Counted from the stretch's first letter, positions 27,368-38,135 are shown. The stretch is DNA of 64,000 nt from Chelatococcus reniformis (GCF_014640075.1 NZ_BMGG01000001.1:992001-1056000); one strand, 5' to 3'. Translations and numbers: made by a program. The notes: generated from the sequence alone by a model not told the origin.

Positions 27368-28366
27368 ATGAGCCTCCCGCCGATCCTGAGCGAGCGTCTT
27401 TCGCTGCCGGCCATCGCCTCGCCCCTGTTCATCCTATCGAACCCGGACCTGGTCATTGCCCAGTGCAAGGCGGGCATCGTCGGCAGCTTTCCGGCCCTCA
27501 ACGCGCGGCCCAAGGAGCTCCTGGACGAGTGGCTGCACCGCATCCGCGAAGAGCTCGCCGCCCATGACGCGGCGCATCCGGACCGGCCATCGGCACCCTT
27601 CGCGGTGAACCAGATCGTGCACCGCTCCAACGAGCGGCTCGACTACGACGTCGAGCTTTGCGTCAAGCACAAGGTGCCGATCATCATCACCTCGCTCGGC
27701 GCGCGCGAGGACCTGAACCAGGCGATCCATTCCTACGGTGGCATCACCCTGCACGACATCATCAACAACCGCTTCGCCCGCAAGGCGATCGAGAAAGGCG
27801 CCGACGGGCTGATCGCGGTGGCGGCCGGCGCCGGCGGCCATGCCGGCACCATCTCGCCGCTGGCGCTGATCCAGGACATCCGCGAGTGGTTCGACGGGCC
27901 GCTGGCGCTTTCGGGCGCCATCGCCTCCGGGCGCGCCATCCTCGCCGCCCAGGCCATGGGAGCCGATCTCGCTTACATCGGCTCCGCCTTCATCGCCACC
28001 AGCGAGGCGAACGCCACGGCCGAGTACAAGCAGGGCATCGTCGAGGCCGACAGCGAGGAGATCGTCTACTCCAACCTGTTCACCGGCGTGCACGGCAACT
28101 ACCTGCGCGCCTCCATCATTCGCTCCGGGCTCGACCCGGACAACCTGCCCACCTCCGACCCCTCGAAGATGAACTTCGGCGACGACGGCAAGAAGGTGAA
28201 GGCCTGGCGCGACATCTGGGGCTCGGGCCAGGGCATCGGTGCGGTCAAGGAGATCGTCGGCGCCGGTGAATTGGTGGCGCGGCTGAAGCGCGAGTATCTG
28301 GAGGCCCTCGACGAGGTCAGCCGGCTCGGCGCGCCCTACCGGTCGTCCACCACGGCAGCAGCGTAA
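27368..28366 (+). CDS. Nitronate monooxygenase-like flavoprotein
   Basis: A 332-residue FMN TIM-barrel protein of the nitronate monooxygenase / 2-nitropropane dioxygenase family. FMN-site sequences are visible: SPLFILSNPDL at the N-terminus, AAGAGGHAG, LSGAIASGRAILAAQAMGADLAYIGSAF. The HAG tripeptide includes the family's catalytic histidine. Enoyl-ACP reductase II shares the fold. ATG 27368 is preceded by AAGGAG. It is followed after ten bases by an enoyl-CoA hydratase gene, so the two form an operon. Confidence 0.88.
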   Translation: MSLPPILSERLSLPAIASPLFILSNPDLVIAQCKAGIVGSFPALNARPKELLDEWLHRIREELAAHDAAHPDRPSAPFAVNQIVHRSNERLDYDVELCVKHKVPIIITSLGAREDLNQAIHSYGGITLHDIINNRFARKAIEKGADGLIAVAAGAGGHAGTISPLALIQDIREWFDGPLALSGAIASGRAILAAQAMGADLAYIGSAFIATSEANATAEYKQGIVEADSEEIVYSNLFTGVHGNYLRASIIRSGLDPDNLPTSDPSKMNFGDDGKKVKAWRDIWGSGQGIGAVKEIVGAGELVARLKREYLEALDEVSRLGAPYRSSTTAAA

Positions 28367-28376
28367 GGAGGCCGGC

Positions 28377-29159
28377 GTGAGCACGGATCTCGTGAACGAG
28401 CCGGTCGTCCTGAGCCGCGACGGCGCCGTCGTGACCGTCCGGCTCAACCGGCCCGACAAGAAAAATGCGCTGACCCAGGCGATGTACGAGGCCATGACGG
28501 AGGCGCTGGCGCAGGCCGACCGCTCGCCCGACGTCCGCGTCCTGGTCATCACCGGCACCGCCGACAGCTTCACCGCCGGCAACGACCTCAAGGACTTCCT
28601 CGCCGCCAAGCCCGGCGAGGAGAGCGCCGCCTTTCGCTTCGTCCGGGCCCTGCCGGCGTTCTCCAAGCCGCTCGTCGCGGCGGTCAACGGGCTGGCAGTC
28701 GGCGTCGGCACGACGATGCTGCTGCATTGCGACTTCGTCTACGCCGCCGATACGGCCAGGTTCCAGCTGCCCTTCGTCAGTCTCGGGATCGTGCCGGAGG
28801 CGGCGTCCAGCCTGCTGTTGCCTCGCCTCGCCGGCCATCAGGCCGCCGCCGAGCTGCTGCTGCTGGGCGACTTCTTCGATGCCGAGAAGGCGCGCGGGCT
28901 CGGCATCGTCAATGCCGTCGTGCCCGCGACCGCGCTCGAAGAGACGGTGCGCGCGGTGGCCGGCCGCCTCGCGGCCAAGCCACCGGGCGCGGTGCGGGCG
29001 ACCAAGGCGCTGATGAAGAGCACCGCGTCGGTGACGACGCTCGAGCGCATGGGCGAGGAGGGCAAGGTGTTCGAGGAGCGCTTGCACACCCCCGAGGCCC
29101 GCGAGGCGATGGCCGCCGTGCTGGAGCGCCGCCCGCCGGACTTCTCGAAGTTCGGCTGA
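28377..29159 (+). CDS. Enoyl-CoA hydratase/isomerase
   Basis: A 260-residue crotonase-superfamily enzyme. It has the CoA-binding oxyanion region GTADSFTAGNDLKDF and the second oxyanion strand KPLVAAVNGLAVGVGTTMLLHCDFVYA. At the site of the two canonical hydratase glutamates it reads LPFVSLGIVPEAASS, so one Glu is kept. It probably acts in beta-oxidation. GTG start with AAGGAGG upstream; co-transcribed with the preceding flavoprotein gene. Confidence 0.88.
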   Translation: MSTDLVNEPVVLSRDGAVVTVRLNRPDKKNALTQAMYEAMTEALAQADRSPDVRVLVITGTADSFTAGNDLKDFLAAKPGEESAAFRFVRALPAFSKPLVAAVNGLAVGVGTTMLLHCDFVYAADTARFQLPFVSLGIVPEAASSLLLPRLAGHQAAAELLLLGDFFDAEKARGLGIVNAVVPATALEETVRAVAGRLAAKPPGAVRATKALMKSTASVTTLERMGEEGKVFEERLHTPEAREAMAAVLERRPPDFSKFG

Positions 29160-29319
29160 ATCGCTGGCGGCGCGGAACACCCATCATGGCCGGGCCTGAG
29201 CCCCATTCGCTATGAACGGCCCCGCATGCGCGGCCCCACCGGGCTGGCATGGTCCTGTCGATGGATGGCCGGATCAAGTCCTGCGATGACGCGCGGCTGT
29301 GACGCAGCGAGCGCCGCCA

Positions 29320-29841
29320 TCAGGTCGTGATGGGTTCCTCCGAGGCCATCGGGCAGCGCACGGGCTTGATGTCGAGGAGCGGGGTGCCGTCGACGCAGTC
29401 GAGCCCGCGCACCGTGAGCACGTAGCCGTCGACGTCGACAAGCGCCACGGTCGAGCTGGCGATCGGGTTGGGCCGCAGCGGTGCCCGCAGCGCCAGGGCG
29501 CCGCTCGGCGCGGCCGCGCCGCGTGGGCTGAGCAGCACGGCGTCGCGCCGGGCCTGGTCCATCCAGTACAGCACCTGGAGGTGGGAATGCCGGCCGATGC
29601 CGGTCAGGGCGCGGGCCCAGCGCCCGTCGACCGCGATGCGGCAAAGCGGCCCGTGCGCGATGTCGCCCTGGCGCGGGCAGGCGCTCCGTGCGGGCCAGGG
29701 CGTGCGGATGCGGCCGATGAAATAGAGGCCGGCATCGTGATGAGCCGGCAAATCAACGATCTCCTCCCCAGGCCGCAGGTCGCCGGGGTCCTGCACAGGG
29801 CCGTTGGCCGCAGCCACGGCTGACGAATCCGAGCCACTCAT
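29320..29841 (-). CDS. TsaA/TrmO-like domain protein
   Basis: A 173-residue protein of the TsaA-like (UPF0066) family. [28 protein letters not shown] and LDIKPVR are the family's conserved SAM-binding beta-barrel motifs. E. coli TrmO methylates N6 of t6A37 in tRNA; this shorter alphaproteobacterial form lacks the C-terminal domain of the E. coli enzyme, so its exact substrate is unproven. ATG 29841 was chosen by family length. Confidence 0.85.
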   Translation of the reverse strand: MSGSDSSAVAAANGPVQDPGDLRPGEEIVDLPAHHDAGLYFIGRIRTPWPARSACPRQGDIAHGPLCRIAVDGRWARALTGIGRHSHLQVLYWMDQARRDAVLLSPRGAAAPSGALALRAPLRPNPIASSTVALVDVDGYVLTVRGLDCVDGTPLLDIKPVRCPMASEEPITT

Positions 29842-30105
29842 CGTGCCGCTCCCACACTTATCCACGTAATCCACAGGACTGCACGAGCCGGTCCGACGCC
29901 GGGCCCGCCCAGGTCGGTCGGACCGCGGCTGCGCCCCGGTCATCCGATCCACCAGGAAACGAGGCATACTCGCAGCCTCGCCGGGCCGCTGTCGATGCCG
30001 CGATCGGCGGCGACGCGAGCTCGGCCGGGGGCGTGGGCGGGGTCGAGCGCCGCCGGCGTCTGGCACAGCGGCGCGAAGCCACCTACATCTGGGGCTTCGC
30101 ACGCG

Positions 30106-30678
30106 ATGGAGCCCATGCAGTCAAACGATCCGGCGACCTTTCACGCCACCACGATCCTGATGGTCCGTAAGAGCGGCCGCGTCGTCATGGGCGGCGACGG
30201 CCAGGTCAGCCTCGGCCAGACGGTGATCAAGGCCAACGCCCGCAAGGTGCGCCGGCTCGCCGGCGGCAGCGTGCTCGGCGGCTTCGCCGGCGCCACCGCC
30301 GATGCCTTCACCCTGTTCGAACGGCTCGAGGCCAAGCTCGAGCAGTACCCGGCGCAGCTCACGCGCGCCTGCGTCGAGCTCGCCAAAGACTGGCGCACCG
30401 ATCGCTACCTCAGGCGCCTGGAGGCGATGATGCTGGTCGCCGACAAGGACGTGAGCCTGCTGCTCTCCGGCACCGGCGATGTGGTCGAGCCCGAGGTGCG
30501 GGGCGGCCACAGCGTCATGGCCATCGGCTCCGGCGGCAACTATGCGCTGGCCGCGGCGCTGGCGCTGCTCGACGGCGAGGGCGATGCGGACGCAATCGTC
30601 CGCAAGTCGATGGCGATCGCCGCCGAGATCTGCGTCTATACCAACGGCAATCTGGTGATCGAGAGCATCGGCGCATGA
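30106..30678 (+). CDS. hslV: ATP-dependent protease peptidase subunit HslV
   Basis: Proteasome-like peptidase of the HslUV (ClpYQ) complex. The mature N-terminus aligns at [10 protein letters not shown], so the catalytic threonine is about residue 15 after a short propeptide of the kind usual in alphaproteobacteria. [15 protein letters not shown] and [11 protein letters not shown] are conserved. ATG 30106 gives 190 residues. It precedes hslU by 106 bases. In relatives hslV is often divergent from hisB; here a block of about 22 kb intervenes. Confidence 0.96.
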   Translation: MEPMQSNDPATFHATTILMVRKSGRVVMGGDGQVSLGQTVIKANARKVRRLAGGSVLGGFAGATADAFTLFERLEAKLEQYPAQLTRACVELAKDWRTDRYLRRLEAMMLVADKDVSLLLSGTGDVVEPEVRGGHSVMAIGSGGNYALAAALALLDGEGDADAIVRKSMAIAAEICVYTNGNLVIESIGA

Positions 30679-30784
30679 CCACCTTCGGCGACGCGGCTCG
30701 CAGCCGCGCCGGCGTGCGCGTTTGCGCCGCGTGGGCGTCTCCGATCATGCCTGGCACCGGATCTGAAGGACGAGAACTGCCGCG

Positions 30785-32092
30785 ATGACCACGTTTTCCC
30801 CCCGCGAGATCGTCTCCGAGCTCGACCGCTTCATCGTCGGCCAGCGCGACGCCAAGCGTGCCGTCGCCATCGCGCTGCGTAACCGCTGGCGCCGGCAGCA
30901 GCTCACCGGGCCGCTGCGCGAGGAGGTGCTGCCCAAGAACATCCTGATGATCGGCCCGACCGGCTGCGGCAAGACCGAGATCTCCCGCCGCCTGGCCAAG
31001 CTCGCCGGCGCCCCCTTCCTCAAGGTGGAGGCGACCAAGTTCACCGAGGTCGGCTACGTCGGCCGTGACGTGGAGCAGATCGTGCGCGACCTGCTCGAGG
31101 TCGCCATCGGCCTCGTCAAGGAGGCCAAGCGCAAGGACGTGCAGGCCCGCGCGCACCTCGCCGCGGAGGAGCGGGTGCTCGACGCCCTGGTCGGCCAGCA
31201 GGCCAGCAGCACCACGCGGGAATCGTTCCGCAAGAAGCTGCGCGCCGGCGAACTCGACGACAAGGAGATCGAGATCGAGGTGCAGGCGGGCGGCGGCGGC
31301 CTGCCCATGTTCGAGCTGCCCGGCATGCCCGGCGCCTCGGTCGGTGCCATCTCGCTGGGCGACATCTTCGGCAAGGCGCTGGGCGGTGCCCGCAAATCCC
31401 GCCGCACGCAGGTGCGCGACGCCTACGAGCCGCTGGTCGCCGAGGAGAGCGACAAGCTGCTCGACCAGGACCAGGTGGTGCAGGAGGCGATCCGCCAGAC
31501 CGAGGAGGAAGGCATCGTCTTCCTCGACGAGATCGATAAGATCTGCGCGCGCGAGCAGCGCGGCGGCGCCGACGTGTCGCGCGAGGGCGTGCAGCGCGAT
31601 CTCCTGCCGCTCATCGAGGGCACCACCGTGTCGACCAAGCACGGTGCGGTGAAGACCGACCACATCCTGTTCATCGCCTCCGGCGCCTTCCACGTCGCCA
31701 AGCCCTCGGACCTGCTGCCGGAGCTGCAAGGCCGCCTGCCGATCCGCGTCGAGCTCACCTCCCTGGACGAGGCCGATTTCCGGCGCATCCTGACCGAAAC
31801 CGAGGCCAATCTGATCCGCCAATCGGTGGCCATGATGGCGACCGAAGGGGTGACGCTCGCCTTCACCGACGATGCCGTCGATGCCCTGGCGCGGGTGGCG
31901 GTGGAGGTGAACACGTCGGTCGAGAACATCGGCGCGCGCCGTCTTCAGACGGTGGTCGAGCGCGTGCTCGACGACATTTCGTTCACCGCCGCCGACCGCT
32001 CCGGCGAGACCGTCACCATCGACGGCGACTACGTGCGCACCCATGTGGGCGAACTCGCCAAGAACGCCGACCTGAGCCGGTTCATTCTTTGA
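30785..32092 (+). CDS. hslU: HslUV protease ATPase subunit HslU
   Basis: A 435-residue AAA+ unfoldase that feeds HslV. It has Walker [12 protein letters not shown], the pore-loop region VGYVGRDVE, Walker [12 protein letters not shown], the I-domain (about 110-240) and a C-terminal tail ending DLSRFIL, which inserts into HslV to activate it. The start is the ATG at 30785. A hairpin follows the stop directly. Confidence 0.97.
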   Translation: MTTFSPREIVSELDRFIVGQRDAKRAVAIALRNRWRRQQLTGPLREEVLPKNILMIGPTGCGKTEISRRLAKLAGAPFLKVEATKFTEVGYVGRDVEQIVRDLLEVAIGLVKEAKRKDVQARAHLAAEERVLDALVGQQASSTTRESFRKKLRAGELDDKEIEIEVQAGGGGLPMFELPGMPGASVGAISLGDIFGKALGGARKSRRTQVRDAYEPLVAEESDKLLDQDQVVQEAIRQTEEEGIVFLDEIDKICAREQRGGADVSREGVQRDLLPLIEGTTVSTKHGAVKTDHILFIASGAFHVAKPSDLLPELQGRLPIRVELTSLDEADFRRILTETEANLIRQSVAMMATEGVTLAFTDDAVDALARVAVEVNTSVENIGARRLQTVVERVLDDISFTAADRSGETVTIDGDYVRTHVGELAKNADLSRFIL

Positions 32093-32096
32093 GTTT

Positions 32097-32131
32097 CGAC
32101 GACTGGTCGGGCATCGACCGACCAGTCGTCG
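32097..32131. terminator. Bidirectional hairpin between hslU and mgtE
   Basis: A perfect 14-bp stem (32097-32110 and 32118-32131) with a seven-base loop lies between convergent hslU and mgtE. The length and position point to transcription termination for both genes, though there is no T-run. Confidence 0.75.
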
Positions 32132-32141
32132 CCGACCTGGA

Positions 32142-33515
32142 CTAAAGGATCGTCCCGTGCAGCATCACCCAGGCGATGCTGAAGTAGATGACGATGCCGG
32201 TCACGTCGACCAGGGTCGCGACGAACGGTGCCGAGGCGCTGGCCGGGTCGAAGCCGACGCGCTTCAGGATGAACGGCAGCATCGAGCCGGCGAACGAGCC
32301 GAAGGTGACGATGCCGATCAGCGCCAGCGCGATGGTGATCGCCAGGAGCCTCCAGTGCTCGCCGTAGTCGAAGAGGCCGATCTGCTGCCAGATGGTGATG
32401 CGCAGGATGCCGATGACGCCCAGAATGGCGCCCAGCGCGATGCCGGTCGGCAGTTCGCGCAGCGCGATCCGGTACCAATCCCTCAGCCTCACCTCCTGCA
32501 GCGCCAGCGCCCGGATGATCAGCGAGGTGGCCTGCGAGCCCGAATTGCCCCCCGAGCTCATGACCAGCGGGACGAACAGGGCGAGCACGATGGCCTTCTC
32601 CAGCTCGTCCGCATAGTATTGCATGGCGCTGGCCGTCAGCATTTCGCTCAGGAACAGCACGCACAGCCAGCCGGCGCGCTTCTTCAGCATGCTGAAGAAG
32701 CCGATCTGCAGATAGGGCTCGTCGATCGCCTCCATGCCGCCGAGCTTCTGAAGGTCCTCGCTGGTCTCGGCGAGCAGGGCATCGATGGCGTCGTCGACGG
32801 TGACGATGCCGATGATGTGCCCGGTCGTATCCACCACGGGTATGGCGAGGAGGTCGTATTTGGAGATCTGACGGGCGACGGCCTCCCGGTCGGCCAGCGG
32901 CCCGGTGGTGATGGGCGGGTGCTCGGGTGCGACGGAGAGGATCGGGGCGTCGGAATCGCCGGAGATCAGCCGGCGCAGGGACACCGACTGCACCAGCTTC
33001 CTGGTGGCGGGATCGAGCACGTAGATCGAATAGACGGTCTCCCGGCTGCGCTCGACGCTGCGGATATGGTCGAGCGTGCGCCCGATCGTCCAGGTGGCGG
33101 GGACGCTGACGAACTCGGTCGTCATGAGGCTGCCGGCGCTGTCCTTGGGATAGGCCAGCAGCTGCTCGAGCGACGAGCGCGTCTCCGGGCTGAGGCGGCT
33201 CTCCAGGCGTGCCTTGGCCTCCGGATCGACCCAGCGCAGCACGTCGGCGGCGCGGTCGGCCGACATGGCTTCGAGCAGGCTCGCCGCCTTCTCGTCCGGC
33301 AGCGCTTCGACCACCTCCGAGGCAGCTTCGAAATCCGGCTGGTCGAGCACCTCCACCGCCCAGGCGTCGGGCATGTGGGAGATGATCTCCGCGGCCTCAT
33401 CGGGCGTCCGCTGGTTCAGGTATTCGACGATGTCGCCGACGTGCTCTTTGCCCAAGCGCGCCGACATGGCGATCGCTTCCGGCGAACCCTGTCCGCCACC
33501 AGTCCGAATGTTCAT
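32142..33515 (-). CDS. mgtE: Magnesium transporter MgtE
   Basis: A 457-residue inner-membrane Mg2+ channel. The N-terminal helical superfamily domain (about 25-130; EVVEALPDEKAASLLEAMSADRAAD region) and two CBS domains (about 135-260) form the cytoplasmic magnesium sensor. Five membrane helices follow from about 285, with the signature GGNSGSQATSLIIRALAL region lining the pore. The gene is monocistronic and convergent with hslU. An internal ATG (MSARLGK, residue 18) is an alternative start. Confidence 0.95.
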   Translation of the reverse strand: MNIRTGGGQGSPEAIAMSARLGKEHVGDIVEYLNQRTPDEAAEIISHMPDAWAVEVLDQPDFEAASEVVEALPDEKAASLLEAMSADRAADVLRWVDPEAKARLESRLSPETRSSLEQLLAYPKDSAGSLMTTEFVSVPATWTIGRTLDHIRSVERSRETVYSIYVLDPATRKLVQSVSLRRLISGDSDAPILSVAPEHPPITTGPLADREAVARQISKYDLLAIPVVDTTGHIIGIVTVDDAIDALLAETSEDLQKLGGMEAIDEPYLQIGFFSMLKKRAGWLCVLFLSEMLTASAMQYYADELEKAIVLALFVPLVMSSGGNSGSQATSLIIRALALQEVRLRDWYRIALRELPTGIALGAILGVIGILRITIWQQIGLFDYGEHWRLLAITIALALIGIVTFGSFAGSMLPFILKRVGFDPASASAPFVATLVDVTGIVIYFSIAWVMLHGTIL

Positions 33516-33834
33516 GGCACGCCCCTTCCGTGCGGAGTTTCGTGTGGTGGATGCGAAGCTCGTTGGTCCAACGAATCGTCCGCTCCGCGGGCCGCGTCGC
33601 GAGCACGACGTGGTCCACGGCGAGGCATTTTCCGATCAGATGGAGTCATCTGATTGGGTAGGAATGCTCCAAGTCTTTGAATCTGGAGCACTTCACCTGC
33701 GATTTGGTGGTTCCACCCAATCGTGAAGCGCTCTCGGCCGCGATCGCTGTCCGCTCCGCCGCGTGGCGGCGGCGGTGCGGCTCACCTTGTCCTGCAAATC
33801 ACGACACGCCCATAACGCGGACGGGCCGCCACGG
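33516..33834. other. 319-bp spacer containing a palindromic repeat
   Basis: No gene is present. A nested hairpin lies at 33685-33733: arms CTTCAC/GTGAAG outside and GGTGG/CACC inside, ending in AAGCGCTCT. It matches the AAGCGCTCC family. Upstream of it, ATTTTCCGATC and TTGAATCTGGAGCA recur in other repeat-bearing spacers. Confidence 0.6.
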
Positions 33835-35064
33835 CTACAACGGTCTGCGTTTAAGGCGCGCGGCGAACCACAGGCCGAGCAACGGTATCATGATCGCTGC
33901 GACGATCAGCGGCGGCACGCCGCCGTGACGGTCGAAGAAGGGGCCGATCACGGCGACCCCGGCGGTCTGGCCGAGAAAGAAGGCGGCGGCGAACAGCGAC
34001 ACGGCCGAGCCGCGTGCCTCCGGCGCCATCTGCGTGGCGTTGGTCTGCAAGGTGTTATGGAACATGTAGAAGGACAGCCCGCAGAGGACCGTTGCGAGCG
34101 GCGCCAGCCACAGGGCCGGCGCCAAGGCGATGGCGAGGAGCGCAACGCCGAGGCCGGCCGTGCCGAGCCGGGCGAGCCCGCCTTCGCCGAGCCGCGCCAC
34201 CAGCCGCCTGGCGCTGAAGGCGTAGGCGAGGCCGCCGATGCCGAAGGCGGCGAGGATGATGCCGGCGGCACCCGGCCCGACCCCGAACCGGTGCTGCAGC
34301 TCGGCGCCCACATAGGCATAGGCGCCGAACACGACGGCACCCTCCAGAAACACGGTTGCGACCACCGTGGCGGGCCAGGGGCGGCGGAGCAGGCCGAACA
34401 TCTGCCGCATGCCGGCCAGCGCGCCGCCGGTGCCGGGAACGCTGCGGCGGTGCCCCGGCCGCAGCAGCTCGAGCCCGAGACCGACGGCCGCCACCAGGTA
34501 GAGCAGCGCGAGCACGACGAAGACCTGGCGCCAGCCCATGATCTCGCTCAGCACGCCGCCGCCCGCCTGGCCCAGCACCACCCCCAGGATCTGTCCGGAC
34601 AGGAACCTGGCCAGCACCGGCTGGCGCTGCTGGTAGGGCACCACGTCGCCGATCCAGGCCATGCTGAGCGGGATGATGGCCGCCGCCGTCGCGCCCGAGA
34701 GCAGGCGCGCCGCGGCGAGGGCCTCGAGCGAGTCGGCGAGCGCACAGGCGCCGACGCCCACGGACGACAGCAAGGCGGTCAGCGCCACCATGCGGTATTT
34801 GCCCAGGCTGTCGCCGATCGGCCCGTAGAACGCCTGCAGCAACCCATAGGCGATGGAGAATGCCGCCATGACCGCGGCAGCCTCCCCGGTGGTCACCGAG
34901 AACGCGTGACCGATGCTCGGCAGCAGCGGATCGCCGACGCGCGCCGTGCCCGCCGACACGAAGGCGGCAAAGCCGAGCAGGAGGATGGAGCGCCGCGGCA
35001 CCACGGGCGCTGCGGCGAGCTCGCGATCGGGCGGCGGCTCGATCGGGCTGACGGTGAGGTTCAT
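33835..35064 (-). CDS. MFS transporter (drug/metabolite efflux type)
   Basis: A 409-residue major facilitator with twelve predicted helices. A motif-A-like loop GPIGDSLGKYRMVAL lies between helices 2 and 3, and LSGATAAAIIPLSMAWIGD fits helix 4-5 of the DHA1 group. ATG 35064 was chosen; an in-frame ATG at 35136 lies in a repeat element and its 24-residue leader is Pro-rich, so it is less likely. The substrate is unknown. It is divergent from murJ. Confidence 0.85.
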   Translation of the reverse strand: MNLTVSPIEPPPDRELAAAPVVPRRSILLLGFAAFVSAGTARVGDPLLPSIGHAFSVTTGEAAAVMAAFSIAYGLLQAFYGPIGDSLGKYRMVALTALLSSVGVGACALADSLEALAAARLLSGATAAAIIPLSMAWIGDVVPYQQRQPVLARFLSGQILGVVLGQAGGGVLSEIMGWRQVFVVLALLYLVAAVGLGLELLRPGHRRSVPGTGGALAGMRQMFGLLRRPWPATVVATVFLEGAVVFGAYAYVGAELQHRFGVGPGAAGIILAAFGIGGLAYAFSARRLVARLGEGGLARLGTAGLGVALLAIALAPALWLAPLATVLCGLSFYMFHNTLQTNATQMAPEARGSAVSLFAAAFFLGQTAGVAVIGPFFDRHGGVPPLIVAAIMIPLLGLWFAARLKRRPL

Positions 35065-35127
35065 CGGCGGCTTCGGCTGAAGGCCCGGCAGGATGGTGGG
35101 CGGCGCGCACCGGGCGTCGAGGCCACC

Positions 35128-35172
35128 ATAGAGCATGACGCCGAAAAGTGGACGACCGCTTTTCGTGACGGT
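35128..35172. repeat. CTAG-type palindromic element, inverted copy
   Basis: Arms CGAAAAG (35142-35148) and CTTTTCG (35159-35165) flank TGGACGACCG, the reverse of the TCCACTT core seen in other copies. The edge reads CATAGAGC rather than CTAGAGC. The copy lies between the divergent MFS and murJ genes and probably donated the spurious upstream ATG of the MFS frame. Confidence 0.6.
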
Positions 35173-35354
35173 TATGCCCCCGTGCCCGGCGGCGCGGCGC
35201 GACCGACGGAGCCGCCTTCCCCCTTGTGGGAACGCGGGCGCGCGCGTAGCGGAAGGGCTGACGGGGTCGCCTCCAGCTGCCGCGACGGCCGCTGGTGCGC
35301 CGGGCGCAGGCAGGTGGCCCGATCTCCCGCCTCCCGTTCGAGCCGCCGCCCCGC

Positions 35355-36911
35355 ATGTCCCTGCTTCGTCCCGCCCTCATCGTCGGCCTCGCCACCGCGG
35401 CCTCGCGGCTGCTGGGCTTCGCCCGCGATGTCGCGGTTGCTGGCCTGCTCGGCGCCGGGCCGGTGGCCGACGCCTTCCTGGCGGCGGTCCGGCTGCCCAA
35501 TGCGCTGCGGCGGTCGCTCGGCGAAGGCGCCCTGAACGCCGGCTTCGTGCCGATCTACGCGCGGCTGCGACGCCAGCACGGCTCCGCCCAGGCGGCCAGC
35601 TTCGCCGGCCACGCGATCGTCGCGGCCGGGCTCGGGCTGACGGTGCTCACCGCGCTCGCCATGCTCGCCGCCTCCGCGCTGATGCTGGCGCTGGCGCCGG
35701 GCTTCGCCGGCGATCCCGCGCGGCTCGCGCCGGCGCGCACCTACCTGATGCTGATGCTGCCGTTCGTCGGTCTGGCGTCCCTCGCCTCCCTCGTCGGCGC
35801 CTGGCTCAACGCCGAACAGCGGTTCCTCGCCGCAGCCGCGGCGCCGGCGACGGTCAATGCGCTGCTGCTCGCCGCCTACACCGCGATTCCCCGATGGGTG
35901 ACCGGCGATGCGGCCGTCGCCGGTGCCATGGCGGCGGCGCTGGCGCTGGCCGGCGCACTCCAGCTCGGCGTGGTGCTCGCCGCCGCCCGGCGCCTGCCCC
36001 ATGCCTTCCGGCTGCTGCGACCGCCGCCCTGGCGCGGGCTCGCCCGCCTCCTGGTCCTCGGCGCCCCGGGGCTCGTCGCCAGCGCCAGTGCCCAGATGCT
36101 CGTCCTGGTGGCGGCCGGGGTCGCTTCCGCCGAGGCCGGCGCCGTGTCCTGGCTCTACTATGCCGACCGCCTGTTCCAGCTGCCGCTGTCGTTCGCCGGG
36201 GTCGCCGCCGGCACCGTGCTGCTCGCCGACATGGCGGGCGCGGCCGGTCCGGCCGTGCGCCGCGGCGGCGATGGCCGCGACCCGCTCAATGCCCCGCTTG
36301 AGGCGGCATTGGCTCTCGCCCTGCCGGCAGCGGTGGCCCTGGCGGTGCTGGCCGAGCCCATCGTGCGCATCCTGTTCCAGCGCGGCGCCTTCGCGGCCGG
36401 CGATACGGCGGGCACAGCGGCGGCGCTCGCCGGCCTGGCTGCCGGGCTGCCCTGCGGCGTCGTGACCAAGGTGCTGCTGCAGCCGTTCTTCGCCCGCGAG
36501 CTCGCCGTCCTTCCCCTCGTGACCGGTCTCGCTGCGCTCGCCGTCACCTGGTTGGCGGCCCTGTTTCTGGCCGGGCCGCTCGGCGTTGCCGGCCTCGCCG
36601 CCGCGGTGACGGCCGGGCTTGCCGTCCAGGCCGTTCTGCTCGGCGGCATCCTCGCCGCCCGCCACTGGTGGCGCCCGGATGGGGTGCTGGCGGGCCGGTT
36701 CGCCGGGCTGCTCGCCGCCAGCGCCGTCATGGGCCTCGTCGTGGCCGCGCTGGCGCGATGGGGGGCGCCGGCGCTCGCCGCCGAAAGCCTCCTGCTCCGC
36801 GCCGCCGCGCTCGCCGGCCTGTGCCTGACGGGTCTCGCCGTCTACGCCGTCGCCGCCCTGGCGTTCGGCGGCATCGATCGTCGCGTGCTGGCCCGCCGGC
36901 GGGCCGCCTGA
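35355..36911 (+). CDS. murJ: Lipid II flippase MurJ
   Basis: A 518-residue inner-membrane MVF/MOP-family protein with about 14 helices. The conserved start (ATAASRLLGFARDVAVA) and the ADAFLAAVRLPNALRRSLGEGALNAGFVP block with its essential arginines are intact. It flips lipid II across the membrane for peptidoglycan synthesis. ATG 35355 was chosen by family alignment. trpS follows on the same strand after about 180 bases, a common alphaproteobacterial arrangement. Confidence 0.96.
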   Translation: MSLLRPALIVGLATAASRLLGFARDVAVAGLLGAGPVADAFLAAVRLPNALRRSLGEGALNAGFVPIYARLRRQHGSAQAASFAGHAIVAAGLGLTVLTALAMLAASALMLALAPGFAGDPARLAPARTYLMLMLPFVGLASLASLVGAWLNAEQRFLAAAAAPATVNALLLAAYTAIPRWVTGDAAVAGAMAAALALAGALQLGVVLAAARRLPHAFRLLRPPPWRGLARLLVLGAPGLVASASAQMLVLVAAGVASAEAGAVSWLYYADRLFQLPLSFAGVAAGTVLLADMAGAAGPAVRRGGDGRDPLNAPLEAALALALPAAVALAVLAEPIVRILFQRGAFAAGDTAGTAAALAGLAAGLPCGVVTKVLLQPFFARELAVLPLVTGLAALAVTWLAALFLAGPLGVAGLAAAVTAGLAVQAVLLGGILAARHWWRPDGVLAGRFAGLLAASAVMGLVVAALARWGAPALAAESLLLRAAALAGLCLTGLAVYAVAALAFGGIDRRVLARRRAA

Positions 36912-37094
36912 CGGGGTGAGGATCGCTCCGACGCGTATCGTGCAACAGGCGTCTTGCGCGCGCGGCGGCGGGCCGCCATAACCCCCGCTTTCCGGCAGGG
37001 CGCCCCGCCAGCGGGCGGTTTCGCCTTTGACGGCAGAAGCGATCGTAATTCAAAGACTTGGAGCATGTCTGCGGAATGCTCTAGGGGAGTGACC

Positions 37095-38135
37095 ATGGCG
37101 ATGTTCAGCCAGCGCGTCTTTTCCGGCGTTCAGCCCACCGGCAACCTGCACCTGGGCAACTACCTCGGCGCCATCACGCGGTTCGTGTCGCTCCAGGACC
37201 AGTTCGACTGCATCTATTGCGTGGTCGACATGCACGCGATCACGGTGGCGCAGGATCCAGCCGAGCTGACGCGGCACATCCGCGAGGTAACGGCGGCGTT
37301 CCTCGCCTGCGGCATCGACCCCAAGCGGCACATCGTCTTCAACCAGAGCCAGGTCAGCGAGCACGCCGAGCTCGCCTGGGTGTTCAACTGCGTGGCCCGC
37401 ATCGGCTGGCTCAACCGCATGACCCAGTTCAAGGAGAAGGCCGGCAAGGACCGCGAGAACGCCTCGCTCGGTCTTTACGCCTATCCGAGCCTGATGGCGG
37501 CCGACATCCTGGTCTACAGGGCGACGCACGTGCCGGTCGGCGAGGACCAGAAGCAGCACCTCGAGCTGACGCGCGACGTCGCCCAGAAGTTCAACAACGA
37601 CTTCGCCACCAGCATCGCCGCGCACGGCTTCGGCGAGGCCTTCTTCCCGCTGACCGAGCCGCTGATCCAGGGCCCGGCGACGCGCGTCATGAGCCTGCGC
37701 GACGGCTCCAAGAAGATGTCGAAGTCCGATCCCTCGGATTACTCGCGCATCAACCTGACCGACGGGCCGGACGCCATCGCCCAGAAGATTCGCCGCGCCA
37801 AGACCGATGCGGAGCCGCTGCCGGGCGAGGAGGCGGGGCTGGCGGCTCGGCCGGAGGCGGACAACCTGCTCGGCATCTATGCGGCGCTCGCCGGCACCAC
37901 CAAGGGCGCGGTGCTGGAGGACTTCGCCGGCGCCCAGTTCTCGGCCTTCAAGTCCGCGCTGGTCGACCTCGCGGTCGCCAAGCTCGGGCCGATCGGCTCG
38001 GAGATGCAGCGCCTGGTCGGCGATCCCGCCTACATCGACCAGGTCCTGGCCGACGGCGCCGACCGCGCGCGTCTCATCGCGCGCAGCACCATGGACGACG
38101 TGAAGGACATCGTCGGCTTCATCCGCAAGCGCTGA
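37095..38135 (+). CDS. trpS: Tryptophanyl-tRNA synthetase
   Basis: A 346-residue class Ic aminoacyl-tRNA synthetase. The HIGH-type motif is in [14 protein letters not shown] near residue 18 and the KMSKS loop in [11 protein letters not shown] near residue 210. [16 protein letters not shown] and [12 protein letters not shown] are conserved. ATG 37095 sits nine bases after GGGGAG. It is preceded by a spacer holding a short repeat with a CTAG at its end (37080-37083). Confidence 0.97.
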   Translation: MAMFSQRVFSGVQPTGNLHLGNYLGAITRFVSLQDQFDCIYCVVDMHAITVAQDPAELTRHIREVTAAFLACGIDPKRHIVFNQSQVSEHAELAWVFNCVARIGWLNRMTQFKEKAGKDRENASLGLYAYPSLMAADILVYRATHVPVGEDQKQHLELTRDVAQKFNNDFATSIAAHGFGEAFFPLTEPLIQGPATRVMSLRDGSKKMSKSDPSDYSRINLTDGPDAIAQKIRRAKTDAEPLPGEEAGLAARPEADNLLGIYAALAGTTKGAVLEDFAGAQFSAFKSALVDLAVAKLGPIGSEMQRLVGDPAYIDQVLADGADRARLIARSTMDDVKDIVGFIRKR